Shown in pieces: positions 33,947 through 44,552 of a DNA stretch of 64,000 nucleotides. The position numbers were made by a program, and so were the translations under genes. Below the pieces are notes generated by a model that had not been told where the DNA came from, searched no databases, and saw only the letters and a list, made by a program, of their open reading frames with translations. Numbering within the stretch: position 1 is the stretch's first letter; each line of letters starts with the position of its first letter. The stretch comes from Vitellaria paradoxa (taxonomy: Eukaryota; Streptophyta; Magnoliopsida; Ericales; Sapotaceae): contig CM034237.1 of assembly GCA_019916065.1 (NCBI GenBank), positions 26,665,783 through 26,729,782 on the forward strand. Reading direction: 5' to 3'.

Positions 33947-35147
33947 ATGATAACTTGAGAGAAAAATGTCACCAACAGTTGTTTTCAAAAGGACGTAGTC
34001 GTGATTCAATTTGAAACTAGTGCTTGAAAAATAGAGCACTATTTTCTAAGGCCCCATTTGGTAATGTTTTTACTTTTTGGTAATATTTTTATTTTTTGTT
34101 TTTCTATATATATTTTCAAAATTTTGTAAACTGACAACAGAAACATGACATGATTGTTAAATTCGTTAACATTTTTTTGTTTCCAAAAAATGAAAACTTA
34201 AATAGAAAAATATAAACAGTAAAAAGGTGTTTTCATCATTTTTTTCTATTCTAAATATTTTGTCAATTCTAATACTTTGTCCATTTTTGTTACATCATAC
34301 TAAAATAAATTATTTTATTCAAATATTTTACTAAACTAAAATTATTTTTAATAAATAATATAATTAAATTAATATGTAATATCTATTATTAATTTATTTC
34401 TAATAAATAATTAAATTAAATTAGTTAGTTTAATTAATAAAAAATATATATTATTAAATTATTTTTAATAAATAATAAAATAAAATATATTAATTTAATT
34501 TAATAAATAATTTAATTAGTATAAATATATTTTATTAAATTATTTTTTACAAATATTATAATTAAATTCATTAATTTAATCTAATTTAATTTAATAATTA
34601 ATTTAACTACTATTAAATATATTTATTAAATTACTTTTAATAAATATCATAATTAAATTAAATTTATTTAATAATTAATTAAATTTAATTAATTTATTTA
34701 ATATGAATTAAATTTTATTAAATTATTTTTAAAAAAGATCATAATCAAATTATTTAAATTATTATGAAATATATTTTATTCAATTATTTTTAGTAAATAA
34801 TATAATTAAATTAAAATTAATATATTCTATTTTACTGGATTAAATGATATAATATTTATATTTTATTTAATTATTTTTAATAAATAATATAATTAAATTA
34901 AATTAATATAAAATATATTTATTAAATTTAATTATTTTTTAAAAAACTACTAAAAGTAAATATTTTATGAAAATAAAAAATTAGTAAACAGAAAAATGAC
35001 AGCAGAAAATATAAACATATAAACGTAAACAGAAAAATGACAGCATTATAAAACAACCCCTAATTGAGTCACTCCAATATCACATAGTTGTATAATCTAG
35101 ATTGTCAAAGTTTTGGAAAACCAATCATATATTTATTCTAATTCTTG
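33947..35147 (+). repeat. duplicated unit, copy B (split by a DNA element)
   Basis: 33947-34049 aligns to the first part of copy A (ATGATAACTTGAGAG..., then ATTCAATTTGAAACTAGTGCT). 35064-35147 aligns to the rest (ATTGAGTCACTCCAATATCAC..., AAAACCAATCATATATTTATTC). The DNA element at 34050-35060 and one TAA separate the halves. Joining the halves recovers a unit collinear with copy A. Confidence 0.75.
34050..35060. mobile_element. TAA-flanked non-autonomous DNA element (PIF/Harbinger-like)
   Basis: It starts GGCCCCATTTGGTAATG and ends ...CATTATAAAACAACCCC (reverse complement GGGGTTGTTTTATAATG). It is flanked by TAA on both sides (34047-34049, 35061-35063). The interior is almost pure A/T, with repeated TTAATAAATAATATAATTAAATT phrases and no transposase frame. 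Copy A of the surrounding unit lacks the element, confirming the insertion. Confidence 0.75.
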
Positions 35148-35389
35148 ATGTAACAATCACATGCAAGGAGGGAGAAAATTGCAAACTTGACATCATGTCT
35201 GTTGTTGAATGATTTCACCCTTACATTTTATGTACAGACACGGAGATTACTAAGGGGTTCATGGCCCCATCACGATTTTAAAGTAATACTAGATACCTTT
35301 AGATAAATTTTTTTTACATAAGTAATTGATCAGTCATAACACCTAATGTTTGATCCAATTAGAAAGTCTCAATTTTTTTTAATAATTTA

Positions 35390-35965
35390 ATTATGCATAT
35401 TTAGTAAGTTTATTTTTATTCTTAATCATATGATTACAGGCCTTGTATTAATCTAAATTAGTTTTAGTACTTATCTTAATTTTAACTATAAAAGAAATAA
35501 TAGAATGAACTCTATTTACTTTAATTTTATCTTTATCAATTATAAAATATTCTTCGTTATCATTAACTCTAAAAAATACGAAAATATTTATTCCCTATAA
35601 ATTTCAAACTAATTTAAAATAGTACCTATCCAATCAATTTCAAATAATTTTTAAAAGGAAAAAAATTAAAAACAATTTAGGAATTGATGTTTTTAAGATA
35701 TTTTATTTATTTTATTTTTAGTTTTAGTCATATAATCAAATGTCTTGTAATTTAAATTAGTTTTAATATTTATCTTAATTTTAGAAGTCTTAAAATAACT
35801 AATCAAGATGTACTATTTGCTCTTATTTCTACCAAATATAAAATATTCTTCATCATTAAGCACAACAAAAATTAATATTTTCTTGCTTCTAATTCTAAAC
35901 AATTTAAAATAGCACTTATCCAATCAATTTCAAATTAATTTTTAAAGAAAAATCAGAACACTTTT
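35390..35965. repeat. about 290-bp direct repeat, two copies
   Basis: AATTTAAAATAGTACCTATCC at 35611 recurs as AATTTAAAATAGCACTTATCC at 35901. The preceding text (TTTTTAGTTTTAGTCATATAATC, TAAATTAGTTTTAATATTTATCTTAATTTTA, AATATAAAATATTCTTC) also matches, giving a period near 290. AT-rich and non-coding. Confidence 0.65.
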
Positions 35966-35999
35966 ATTTTTAAAGAGAAAAAATAAAAAATTATTTACC

Positions 36000-38258
36000 A
36001 AAAATCATAAATAAAAAATCCTACAAGTTTGTCATCTTACAAACTTATAATTTTTTTGGGAATGTGGAATTCAATGTGATGTCAAATTGACTTCTAGGAT
36101 TTTTTATTGGCTTATGGATAGGTACTGACATTTCTGGCCCAACTCTTGATGCATTTTTTAAAGTTTGATTTGGTTTGGCTCAGTTGGGAGATTATCTCAC
36201 AAAATGTATACCTAGCACATTTGTGAAATTTGGGGCATTTTTGGCCTAATCTGGGAGCTCAAATTGTGTTTGATGCAATAGTGGCTTTATTTTTATCAAT
36301 AGGAGCCATTTTGCATCTAGAGGGCCACGATGACCCCAATAAGTTTTTCTTTTTTTTTTTTTTCTGAGCCTTTTTTTCATATTAATTTTCTAGTATTATA
36401 TTGGATGTTTTGTATCTTTTTGTATATTTGACTTAAACTGGATAGCCCAGTCAATACTACTCCCCAAGTATGTCGATAAGGGCCATTTTTAACTTTTGGA
36501 CTGAATTGACCCTTGAATCTTGATTCTATTGATTTTCTTATTATGGAAGTTGTCAATTTGATGTCTTGGATATACTTATGCAGTTTCATGGCATTATGAC
36601 TTGACTTAAGTTTTCAATTTGTCTTAGCTTTCTTATTGGAGATATAATTGTTATTTCACTAAATGATTCTTCTGTTGAGTTTTCGCATTTTGACCTACCC
36701 TATACTTATGAAATTTAATCATTAATGTTCATATATGATTGTAAGCATAATTTAGCTGAGGGTTTTTAATATTAATTCTATCTTACATTCACTTAAAAAA
36801 GGAGAAAAATTTGCAATGTCTACATATGTACACGAGATGGGTTCTCACATACGCACCGCCAAGGATCCTTTGGGCTCTTCTTTTGTTTTTCTATATACCA
36901 ACATGTTAATATATATGACTAGCATGATGATGCATGATAGGATAAATTGAGCAAGTAGTATAGAAAATAATACAGTGGTTATAATGTTATGATTATATGA
37001 TAATATGATGAGAATGATGAGTATGAGATAGTGCAAGATATAATGCATAGCGTGAGTTGGCACATGGAGCTTAGGTTTAAGTATTGTTGATGATATGATG
37101 TGGACGTGGGTGTGTTGAGTATCGTGGGTTGGACTGTAATGTCCTATAGAGGACTGTAATGTTCTGTTGTTATATATGTTAGAACCTCAGTTCATGTTAA
37201 TGAGGTGTGCATTGGATTGCAATGTCCTATGCTATGTTGTGTATTGGACTGTGATGTCTTGCTAATGTGATGTGAGTTCGGTTTGATTTTATGTCAAAAG
37301 GTACTATCAAATTGAAGGTATACATACCTATAGGTTGAAACTTTTTAAACCTATGCAGGGGTTGATTTTCATTTCCAGTGGGCTAGTAACCCACAAAAGC
37401 GATGTAGATGCTTATGAAGGCATAGTTCTTTTTGGTGGTTACGATAAAAAATGCAGACACCTACGATGCCGTTGATTTTGAAAAGTACCTGTCCATATGT
37501 GTTAGTTATTGTACGAACGTGGGTTACATGGTTGTTCACATGGGTTGAGGTGTATGAAAGATGATGTTGAGTTGAGTTGCTATTGAAATATAACATTATG
37601 TTATACCTATAATTATTATGACGATGTGATGAACGATGTGTTGATAGAATATTAGTTAAATGTTTATTAAACTGATGTATGATGATGTTGGGTTACAAGC
37701 ATGATTAGTTTAATCTTTAACTAAACTGTTATTACATTATATTGGATGATTGAGATGTATGATCATGTTTAGTAGTATGATAGAACATGATATGTATGCT
37801 TATATGTTACAGTGGGTGCACGTGGATTCATACTTAGTCCTGTACCTATTTATGTGCATGTTTTTATGGCACAACTACCAGGAGGACCGGTGGGTTAGGA
37901 GACATAGTTTCCCATTTCTTTTAACTCAGTTTATATATTTGTTTGATGCCTCTAGTGTAAGGCCATACATTATTTATATTACTCTTTTGGGCCCTTTGAG
38001 GAGCGGCAGTTGTATATATTTTATATACTATTGTTATATTAGGGTTGTATGGGGCAGGTTAGGCCCTATATATTTGTTGTGGAGTATGTTGCCTAGCTGA
38101 GGGTAAGGCTTTATTTTATTATATTTATAATCTTATTTTACGTTTTTACTCCAATTGTGTGTATGGCTTTGATTGGGAATCGGGTTTCTGTGATGATTGT
38201 GGATGATTGGATGTGTTTTTAGTTTGTATTTCCAGGTCATGGGATTCAAGGCATGATA
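36000..38258 (+). repeat. probable gypsy LTR, left border unknown
   Basis: The right end is set by a primer-binding site four bases later (38262). The region 37365-37480 matches the design of the solo LTR at 46.2 kb (GGGCTAGTAACCCAC, then GGCATAG...GGTTACGA). It also contains loose repeats of GGACTGTAATGTCCT at about 37132, 37150, 37216 and 37246. The end CATGATA appears to be a mutated CATGACA. The left border was not found; 36000 is only a guess from the length of the related solo LTR. The 116-residue frame at 37750-38100 lies in the LTR and is not a known protein. Confidence 0.5.
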
Positions 38259-38261
38259 AGT

Positions 38262-38274
38262 TGGTATCAGAGCC
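38262..38274 (+). other. gypsy primer-binding site
   Basis: TGGTATCAGAGCC, matching the initiator tRNA-Met primer site, followed by AAGGTTAGCA as is common in plant chromovirus-type gypsy elements. Confidence 0.85.
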
Positions 38275-38446
38275 AAGGTTAGCATACCTACAGGATCGTG
38301 GGAGTCTTTCGAGTCATGTGTTATGTGGTTATGTGCTCACATACTTATATGCTTTGAGTTTCTTGATTTTTTGTTAACTCTTAAATGTTTCGAGAAGTTA
38401 ACTTGGTTTTTGATTATTGTTGTTGTCTTTGTTATATTTTTAGAGG

Positions 38447-38830
38447 ATGTCGTTGCATATTGCCCTATGTGGCAGTGGCAAATGCAGAGATAGAGGTTGA
38501 GTAGTGTCTAAGGTTGAGGCCAGGGTTGTGGTAGTAGAGGTGTTGGTGCAAGTGCTGATCCAGCTCAAGTGGTGACATTAGATCAGAGGTCCCATGCTAG
38601 TGTTGGTTTCGGTGGTGAGATTCCAATAATGGAGCTGCAAGTGGAGATGATATAATGAGGATTACAGAGTGTACGGCAACCTGAGGTGATTGAGCTGGGA
38701 GTTTTTACGTAATAGATTACCATAGTTGTAGCTATGCTGGTTGGTGGTGTTAGGGCAGGGTAGTCTTCATCTATATTGGAGAGATTTTACAAGTTGAAGC
38801 CTCTCATTTATGACGGTGTTGCTGATGTAT
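38447..38830 (+). pseudogene. gypsy gag N-terminal fragment
   Basis: Gag forms the particle of the retrotransposon. The ATG is at 38447, and short pieces of an Arg/Gly-rich start are readable in mixed frames (GRGCGSRGVGASADPAQ type). The conserved pre-gag motif LERFYKLKPLIYDGVAD then lies at about 38776-38826. It stops abruptly near 38850, where sequence in the opposite orientation begins, so most of gag and all of pol are missing. Confidence 0.75.
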
Positions 38831-38859
38831 GTACGCCGATGCAAACAGGGTCAAAATGT

Positions 38860-38990
38860 TCAATTCATGTAAAATGACTGTTATGCCCTCATGATTAAAA
38901 TAATGATAAATAATACTAAATATAATAATCCAAGTAAACAACAGATTGCAACATTCTCTCCCCTTACAAAAATTTTATCCTTAAAATTTG
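38860..38990 (-). mobile_element. 3' end and LTR start of a second gypsy element, inverted
   Basis: On the minus strand one reads AAATTTTAAGGATAAAATTTTTG, then a purine tract GTAAGGGGAGAGAA (38954-38967), then TGTTGCAATCTG from 38953 downward. This is the usual layout of pol end, polypurine tract and LTR start in plant gypsy elements. The LTR is cut off after about 95 bases where the + strand gag fragment begins. Two elements in opposite orientation are therefore joined here. Confidence 0.5.
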
Positions 38991-38999
38991 GGGAGTAAC

Positions 39000-40120
39000 A
39001 AATAATAATATAAGAGTAATAAAATCTAAAATTACAATTATACATGGGCTATTTGTAGCCCTACTTTTTCTCCATGCAACCTAATTAATTCATGTATCCT
39101 ATGTTTTCTCTAAGCAACCTAAAATTTCTCTATGCAACTCACAAATTGCACTTAAAATTTCAAAAATACCTCTTCCCCTTCTAAAACCCTTAAAATATTA
39201 GAAACCCTAAAAAAATTTAAATCACTGACACACACACTCTCTCTCTCTCTCTCTCCCCCTCTCTCTGAACTCCATCTTCGTTTTTCATCCAATAGGCCTA
39301 ACTTCTTCCCTCCCATCGCTGTAGCAATAGTAGTACCACTACTACCAGTGGCTACTGATGCCTGCCACCACCAACACTAGTCTTTTTCCCTTTTTTCTAA
39401 GGTATGTCTTCCACTCACTCTCTCTCAGTCTCTCTCTGGTTTCTCACTCTCTCTGTGTCTCCCTCTAGTAATATATATACACTTGTATACACACGCACAC
39501 TTGTTTTAGCAGGTTAATAATACATACAACGTGCATTGTGCCCTGGTTTTTGAAATTTTGAAATGATGTAATTGATTTTTAGTAGGTACATATCTGATTG
39601 AACCCACTGTTGACACCTAACGATAAGTAGAATTTTTTTTTGAAAGGTAACGATGAGTAGAAATTGAAAATCCACAGTTGAAATGATGTAACATTTCTAG
39701 TAGATACACGTCAAAACTTTGCACTTGTTTCAGTTGAGGCTATTGATATGTTATATGGTCATTGAAAAACAATATCAGTAAATGGTTGTCGATATTGTTT
39801 GACGTTTTCAGCAAGTTCCTGTTGAAATTTTATATATGTTTTAATAAGTTTCTGTCAAAGCGTTGTAATTTTTTCAGTTGATTACTGTAAATTATATCTT
39901 CCCTTCCGTTCTTCTCAATACACTTTGATAGTTTCCCTTTTTTTTTTCTTTTTTTATACCATGTACTCATAAATTTAATGGACACTAACTTGTATTATTG
40001 CTCATATAAATACAAGTTATGTGTCGACCTCATAGAGGTCGATGTAGCTGTTAAAGCCAGGCATGAGATCAGCCGTAGGATGAGGCTAGCCCCTCTACCA
40101 CATCTATCCTTGAGAAAGAC
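39000..40120. other. interval upstream of the PMD gene with CT microsatellites
   Basis: It has CT-rich tracts at about 39231-39280 and 39410-39470, an ACAC patch near 39480, and a sentence near 39791-39829 that recurs downstream of the PMD gene. It may include the promoter and leader of the PMD gene, since the CT tracts resemble plant leader sequence, but no TATA box is clear. 40020-40120 has no clear coding frame. Confidence 0.4.
39618..39662. repeat. 15-bp duplication around a poly(T) micro-insertion
   Basis: TAACGATAAGTAGAA (39618-39632) and TAACGATGAGTAGAA (39648-39662) match 14/15 and enclose T9 plus GAAAGG. This is the footprint expected of a retrotransposition event that delivered almost nothing but poly(A) on the minus strand. 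Confidence 0.6.
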
Positions 40121-40126
40121 ATTCCA

Positions 40127-43100
40127 ATGGTTCCACTAGTTAGAGGTCGAGGCAAAAGCCATGGCCAGGGCCTCATGGAAGAGGATGTATCACCAATAGA
40201 TGTACCAGAATTTGACGTTGATGATGTTAGTGCACCGATACATCCGAGTAGTCTGGAGGACCTTAGTTTTGCTAAAGAGTTTTAAAATGCACTTGGCTCA
40301 TGTGACATTGGAGGGACACGAATGGAAACCATTAAGATTGATTTAACACTCTAGTTCAGTGGCTATGTGGTAGTTATGGAAAAGAGGTTGAATTTATGGG
40401 TTAGGAAATTGGGCTTGCTTCTGTTGGACTAACTATCTAATTAGAAGGAATGAAATTAAAAAAAAAAAATTTCTACTTTTGTTGAAAGGTGGCATCCGGA
40501 AATGAATTCCATTCATTTTGGGTTTGGGGAGATGGGGATGGCACTTGACAATGTGGAGCAACTTCTTGGGATCCCAATTGGAGGGTTACCCATGTTCACA
40601 GAGGACGGGGGCGAGGCAAAGAGTCTTGTAATGGATTTGCTCAGTGTTCCGAAGGAGTTAGCTAACAAAAAAATTAAAGGCAGTCGAGTTATGTTGACTT
40701 GGTTGAAAATTCACTTTAGTGAGGTAAAGGAGGATAATACCAATGACAGGCAGTATGATGTGCCCAGGCTTACTTGTTATATGTTATTGGCAGGGGTGGC
40801 TCAAGCATAAAGCAATCAAAGCCACCGCTTTAGGCCCCCAAAATTTGAGGGCCCCCAATTTTTAAAAATCTTTTATACTATAGTTAAATTTTAACATATT
40901 TTGAATATATTTTTAACATACGTTTTGTATAATAAAAGCCTAATCTGAATTAAAAAAAAAAAAAGTTTACAAGAAAAAAATGTAAAAAGTTTCAAACTAA
41001 ATGAAAAAAAAAATGATCACAAGAAGCCCCAATATAAATGAGAAGAAAATCTCAAGAAAAAAAAAGGAATGCCTCAATCTAAATGAGGAAAGGGCTCGTA
41101 AGAAAAAGAAAAAAAAAAAAAGAAAGCCTCTACATAAATGAAAAGAATAATATATTCAAAGAAGGAATATCAAAAGTCTTATAAGGAAGGAAGATCAAAA
41201 GTTTTATAGATTAAAAATTTTATAAAACCATCTCTAATGTGTAGAAATCCAACCCTAATATACTCTCTCTCCCTCTCTACCTCTCAGCCTCTCTTTCTCA
41301 ATCTCTTTGAAAATTTAAACTTTGAAGCTAAAAACTACATTGGTAAAGTTTTTAATTGCAACATCAATCAAAGGGATTTTTGAGGTAATGTTTTAAAAAA
41401 ATTTATAGATTAATTTTTGTTTTATTTTTTTTTTAACATAGAGTAGTAGTTTGATTTTTTTTTCTTTTTTAACATACTACTTTCAGATGACTTTTCATCA
41501 ATAAACGAAAACTCGTCGTCGATAACAAATCATTAGTTTTGTCAAGGCTTAGATTTGCTCGAGGAAGGTATAGCTCTTCTTTTCTTTTTTTTTTCTTTCT
41601 TCTTTTTTTCTTTTTTTTTTCCTTTAAGACTTGTTTGTTTAGTTTTGTTTCTATAACTCTATTTAAGAGATATTTGACAATTAATTTTGGTGTGACTTTA
41701 TTTGGTGGAAATCTAATTTGGGGAATATTGTGAAGAAAATTTTTTTTATTTCTTTATTTTTATTTCAATGTATTATTTGATAGATAACTAATTCAATTAT
41801 TTTTTTATTCATATTCTAGATCATGTACTAGATAAACTTGAATATAAAGATTTAATTAATAATTTTGCATCTCAAAAAGCAAGAAAAATAATTTTTAAAT
41901 AATATCTTTACCATAACTAAAAATGTAGAAAGTTACAATTTTTTTTTTTAAATGTAAAGACCTCATTTGTGGTTGTCGCTTTAGGCCTCAAAGCACCTTG
42001 AACCGGCCCTGGTTATTGGGTGCACTTTTTTTGCTGATAAGCCAAGGATCTCAGTGTCATGTGCTTACCTAGCACTGTTGGAGGACTTAGACCAGACGAC
42101 TCAGTACGTATGGGGTATCGCGACTTTGGCTTATTTATATAGACAACTTGGTCAAGGAAGTAGGAATGACATGAGGTAGATAGGTAGATTCATTACATTG
42201 TTGGAGTTACATTTTGCAACATTAAAGTTTTAAATGATGACCAGTTATTGAAGCATTGTATAAGTTAGATTATGATATTAGATTTATATACATGGACACA
42301 TCGAAATATTATATGCATAGACACATTGAAATGTTGGATACAGATAAGAATCTAATACAAACACACGGATACCTTGCACACATTGTACTTACTCCTTTAT
42401 GTTAATAAAATTTTATGTCATTATACCTATTTGAGTTAGAGTACGCCATTAATGTTGTAGGCATGACATTTTTTTGTAATGGTGTAGATATGGATTGACG
42501 AGCACTTCCTAACTCTAAATCCACTTGCTAACCTTGACTACACAAAAGAGCTTCCCCAAGCACAACGTTGGTGTTTAAGGCACGATAGTTGCAGTACCTG
42601 GAAGCACTGCCAGTCCTTGTTAAACGACTTACATGTCGAATAGGTATAATTAAATTTGAGTAATGTCCTTACTATACCGCATATTAAGTTTATTTTAAAT
42701 AGTATTAGCAAAGTATTTCTTTAAATTTATTTTTTTTGTTTCTTTAATATAAGTTATTTTTGACTCATACGATACTCGCAGGCAAGTGTCCCCACTATTG
42801 CTTTCTACACTGGTCCTGTTCATGCTTGGACCATAGTTAAGCCATACCTTCCGAACCGGGTATTGAGACAGTTTGGCCTAGTGCAGAGGATACCGCGAGA
42901 TCCTATAGCCCCTGACCATGGATCGAGAAAGGCACACACTTATAGTGTTGAGTACTGTTGGATTGGTCTAGCCTGCACTACCACATGGTGCCTATGGTCA
43001 ATCGAGTTCTTACCGGTCCTCAGACTACTTGGTTGTGTAAAGTAGACTACTATACATGGTTTAAGACAATCTTATACTCGAGGATTATACCTGGTCAAAG

Positions 43101-43350
43101 GAAGTGTGTGAGATTGGGTTATAAGGAGCTATTAGGTACTGTGTACATGGTGGCTTGTACTACTCATCCTTTAGGACCTGATGATTGGTGCAAGTTTTTA
43201 GACTAGATAATGGACATTATAAAACCGAGTGAGCACATTATACACCTAGCTGAGGACATTAGACAATTGACTGAGGAAGAAAGGCCAATTGATAATCATT
43301 ACAACACTATTTATACTAGGTGAAGAAGACGGGGCAGAGGTGGAGGTTAG
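40127..43350 (+). pseudogene. plant mobile domain (PMD, MAIN-like) gene, interrupted and frameshifted
   Basis: PMD proteins (MAIN/MAIL family) act in plant nuclei in genome stability and silencing. Many copies are carried by transposons. The likely start at 40127 reads MVPLVRGRGKSHGQG, an RG-rich beginning. A clean 102-residue piece at 40502-40810 has MALDNVEQLLGIPIGGLP. After the hAT insertion come ADKPRISVSCAYLALLEDL and YVWGIATLAYLYRQLGQGS (42020-42175). Next are IWIDEHF (about 42490) and RVLRQFGLVQRIP (42858-42896). The C-terminal part is VDYYTWF and, after a stop, RRRGRGG near 43325. Besides the insertion there are frame changes (one at a run of seven T near 42026) and stops. The interval 42180-42480 reads like a retained intron. 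Family call is firm; function is lost. Confidence 0.85.
40791..42011. mobile_element. non-autonomous hAT element inserted in the PMD gene
   Basis: The 1221-bp element has ends CAGGGGTGGCTCAAG and, reverse-complemented at the right, CAGGGCCGGTTCAAG (12 of 15 match). It is flanked by an exact 8-bp duplication GTTATTGG (40783-40790 and 42012-42019). CAGGG ends plus 8-bp duplications are typical of hAT elements. The interior has A-rich repeats of about 55 bases near 40940-41140, T-rich runs, and no transposase, so it depends on a helper. Removing it rejoins the PMD text TCYMLL to GALF. Confidence 0.9.
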
Positions 43351-43650
43351 AGGACTTGCATGTATGCTAATTATGGACAGTATATTGTTTTAGATGTATT
43401 ATTGTTATGGACTTAAGACATTATGTTTTTTTAGATGTATTGTGGTTGTAGACTGTGGACATAATGTATTTTGCATGTTTTTCTTTTTTATATATGGCAA
43501 TATAGGACATGATTTTTTTCTTTGTATATTTGTCAAAAATTTCGTGTGGTTAATTGCTAAATTATTTCAACAACTAATTGTCAAATTGTTTGATGTTTTC
43601 ATCAAGTACCCATTGAAAAGGAATTCGTAAACCTATATGTAAATGTATTA
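43350..43650. other. short spacer between PMD gene and MULE
   Basis: No gene. It holds T-rich sequence and, at about 43580-43619, a phrase similar to one upstream of the PMD gene at 39791-39829. Confidence 0.5.
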
Positions 43651-43736
43651 GAGTTTTTTACCAGTATGTGCACATCTCCTTCACTTTTTATCACAATAAA
43701 GTCAAAAAAAATTATTTACCAAATTAGTGGCAAAAG
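43651..43736 (+). repeat. MULE left terminal inverted repeat
   Basis: Matches the reverse complement of 53343-53428 at about 80% by eye, including CACTTTTTA and ATTATTTACCAAATTAG. Confidence 0.85.
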
Positions 43737-44077
43737 AGTCAATGGAATTGATGTTTTCAATTAATGAAAGTGTCAATACCTTTGACAATTTCACCAACGA
43801 TAAAACTAACTAAGAAACGTTAGTAGAGTTAATGTTTTCTTTAAAACACATCATCATAATTGACGATTTCTAGTACAATCACACACGGCCTCACTTCTTT
43901 CCTCTTCTTCTTTATTTAGTTTAGCTTTCCTCAAGCAATCAACTATCAAAACTCGACCTTCATATTAGTGTCCACAAAAAATCTCTTTGGTTCTCTCCAT
44001 CATTGGTTGACTCTATAAAGCTTGTGGTGCAAAGCTTATTTAACCCACAATGGTTCGATTTCATTCATGTGAGTTCT

Positions 44078-44160
44078 ATGTGTATATATATATATATATA
44101 TGCATACACAGCTCCAAATCTGTACATATATATCCATGGACATACATATATACATACATT
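44078..44160. repeat. TA/CATA microsatellite
   Basis: A TATATATATATATATA run at about 44084-44101 is followed by CATACA/CATATA-type simple repeat to about 44160. A 77-residue open frame here is only its translation. Confidence 0.8.
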
Positions 44161-44552
44161 GCTATACATACACAACTACATTTCTTCAATTAGTCCTTTA
44201 AAGCTAAGTGGTGCTTCATTTATAGGTAATTTATGATTTTGGGTTGTATTGTTTGATTTTCTAATTTTGGGTTTTGTTTTTTTATTATTGATTCTACTTT
44301 GTTTGTTTGATTACGATTTTAGTTTAGATCAAATTAAATTAAATTAGTTTTTGGATTTATGATTTGTTTGATTTCATGATTTTGGATTGGACTTTTTGCT
44401 GTGTAAGTGATGTGGAATTTTATATGTATATCTTCAAAATTACAAAGTGAAATTATAGATGAAAATTTTTGATTGATGAAAATTACAAAATGAAAATTAT
44501 GTTAAAATAATATTATGAATTTAGGTGAATGCTTTTTAGGTCTACTTGATAA

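Noticed and set aside
37750..38100. 116-residue open frame
   Set aside because: It lies within the probable LTR upstream of a primer-binding site and shows no conserved motif.
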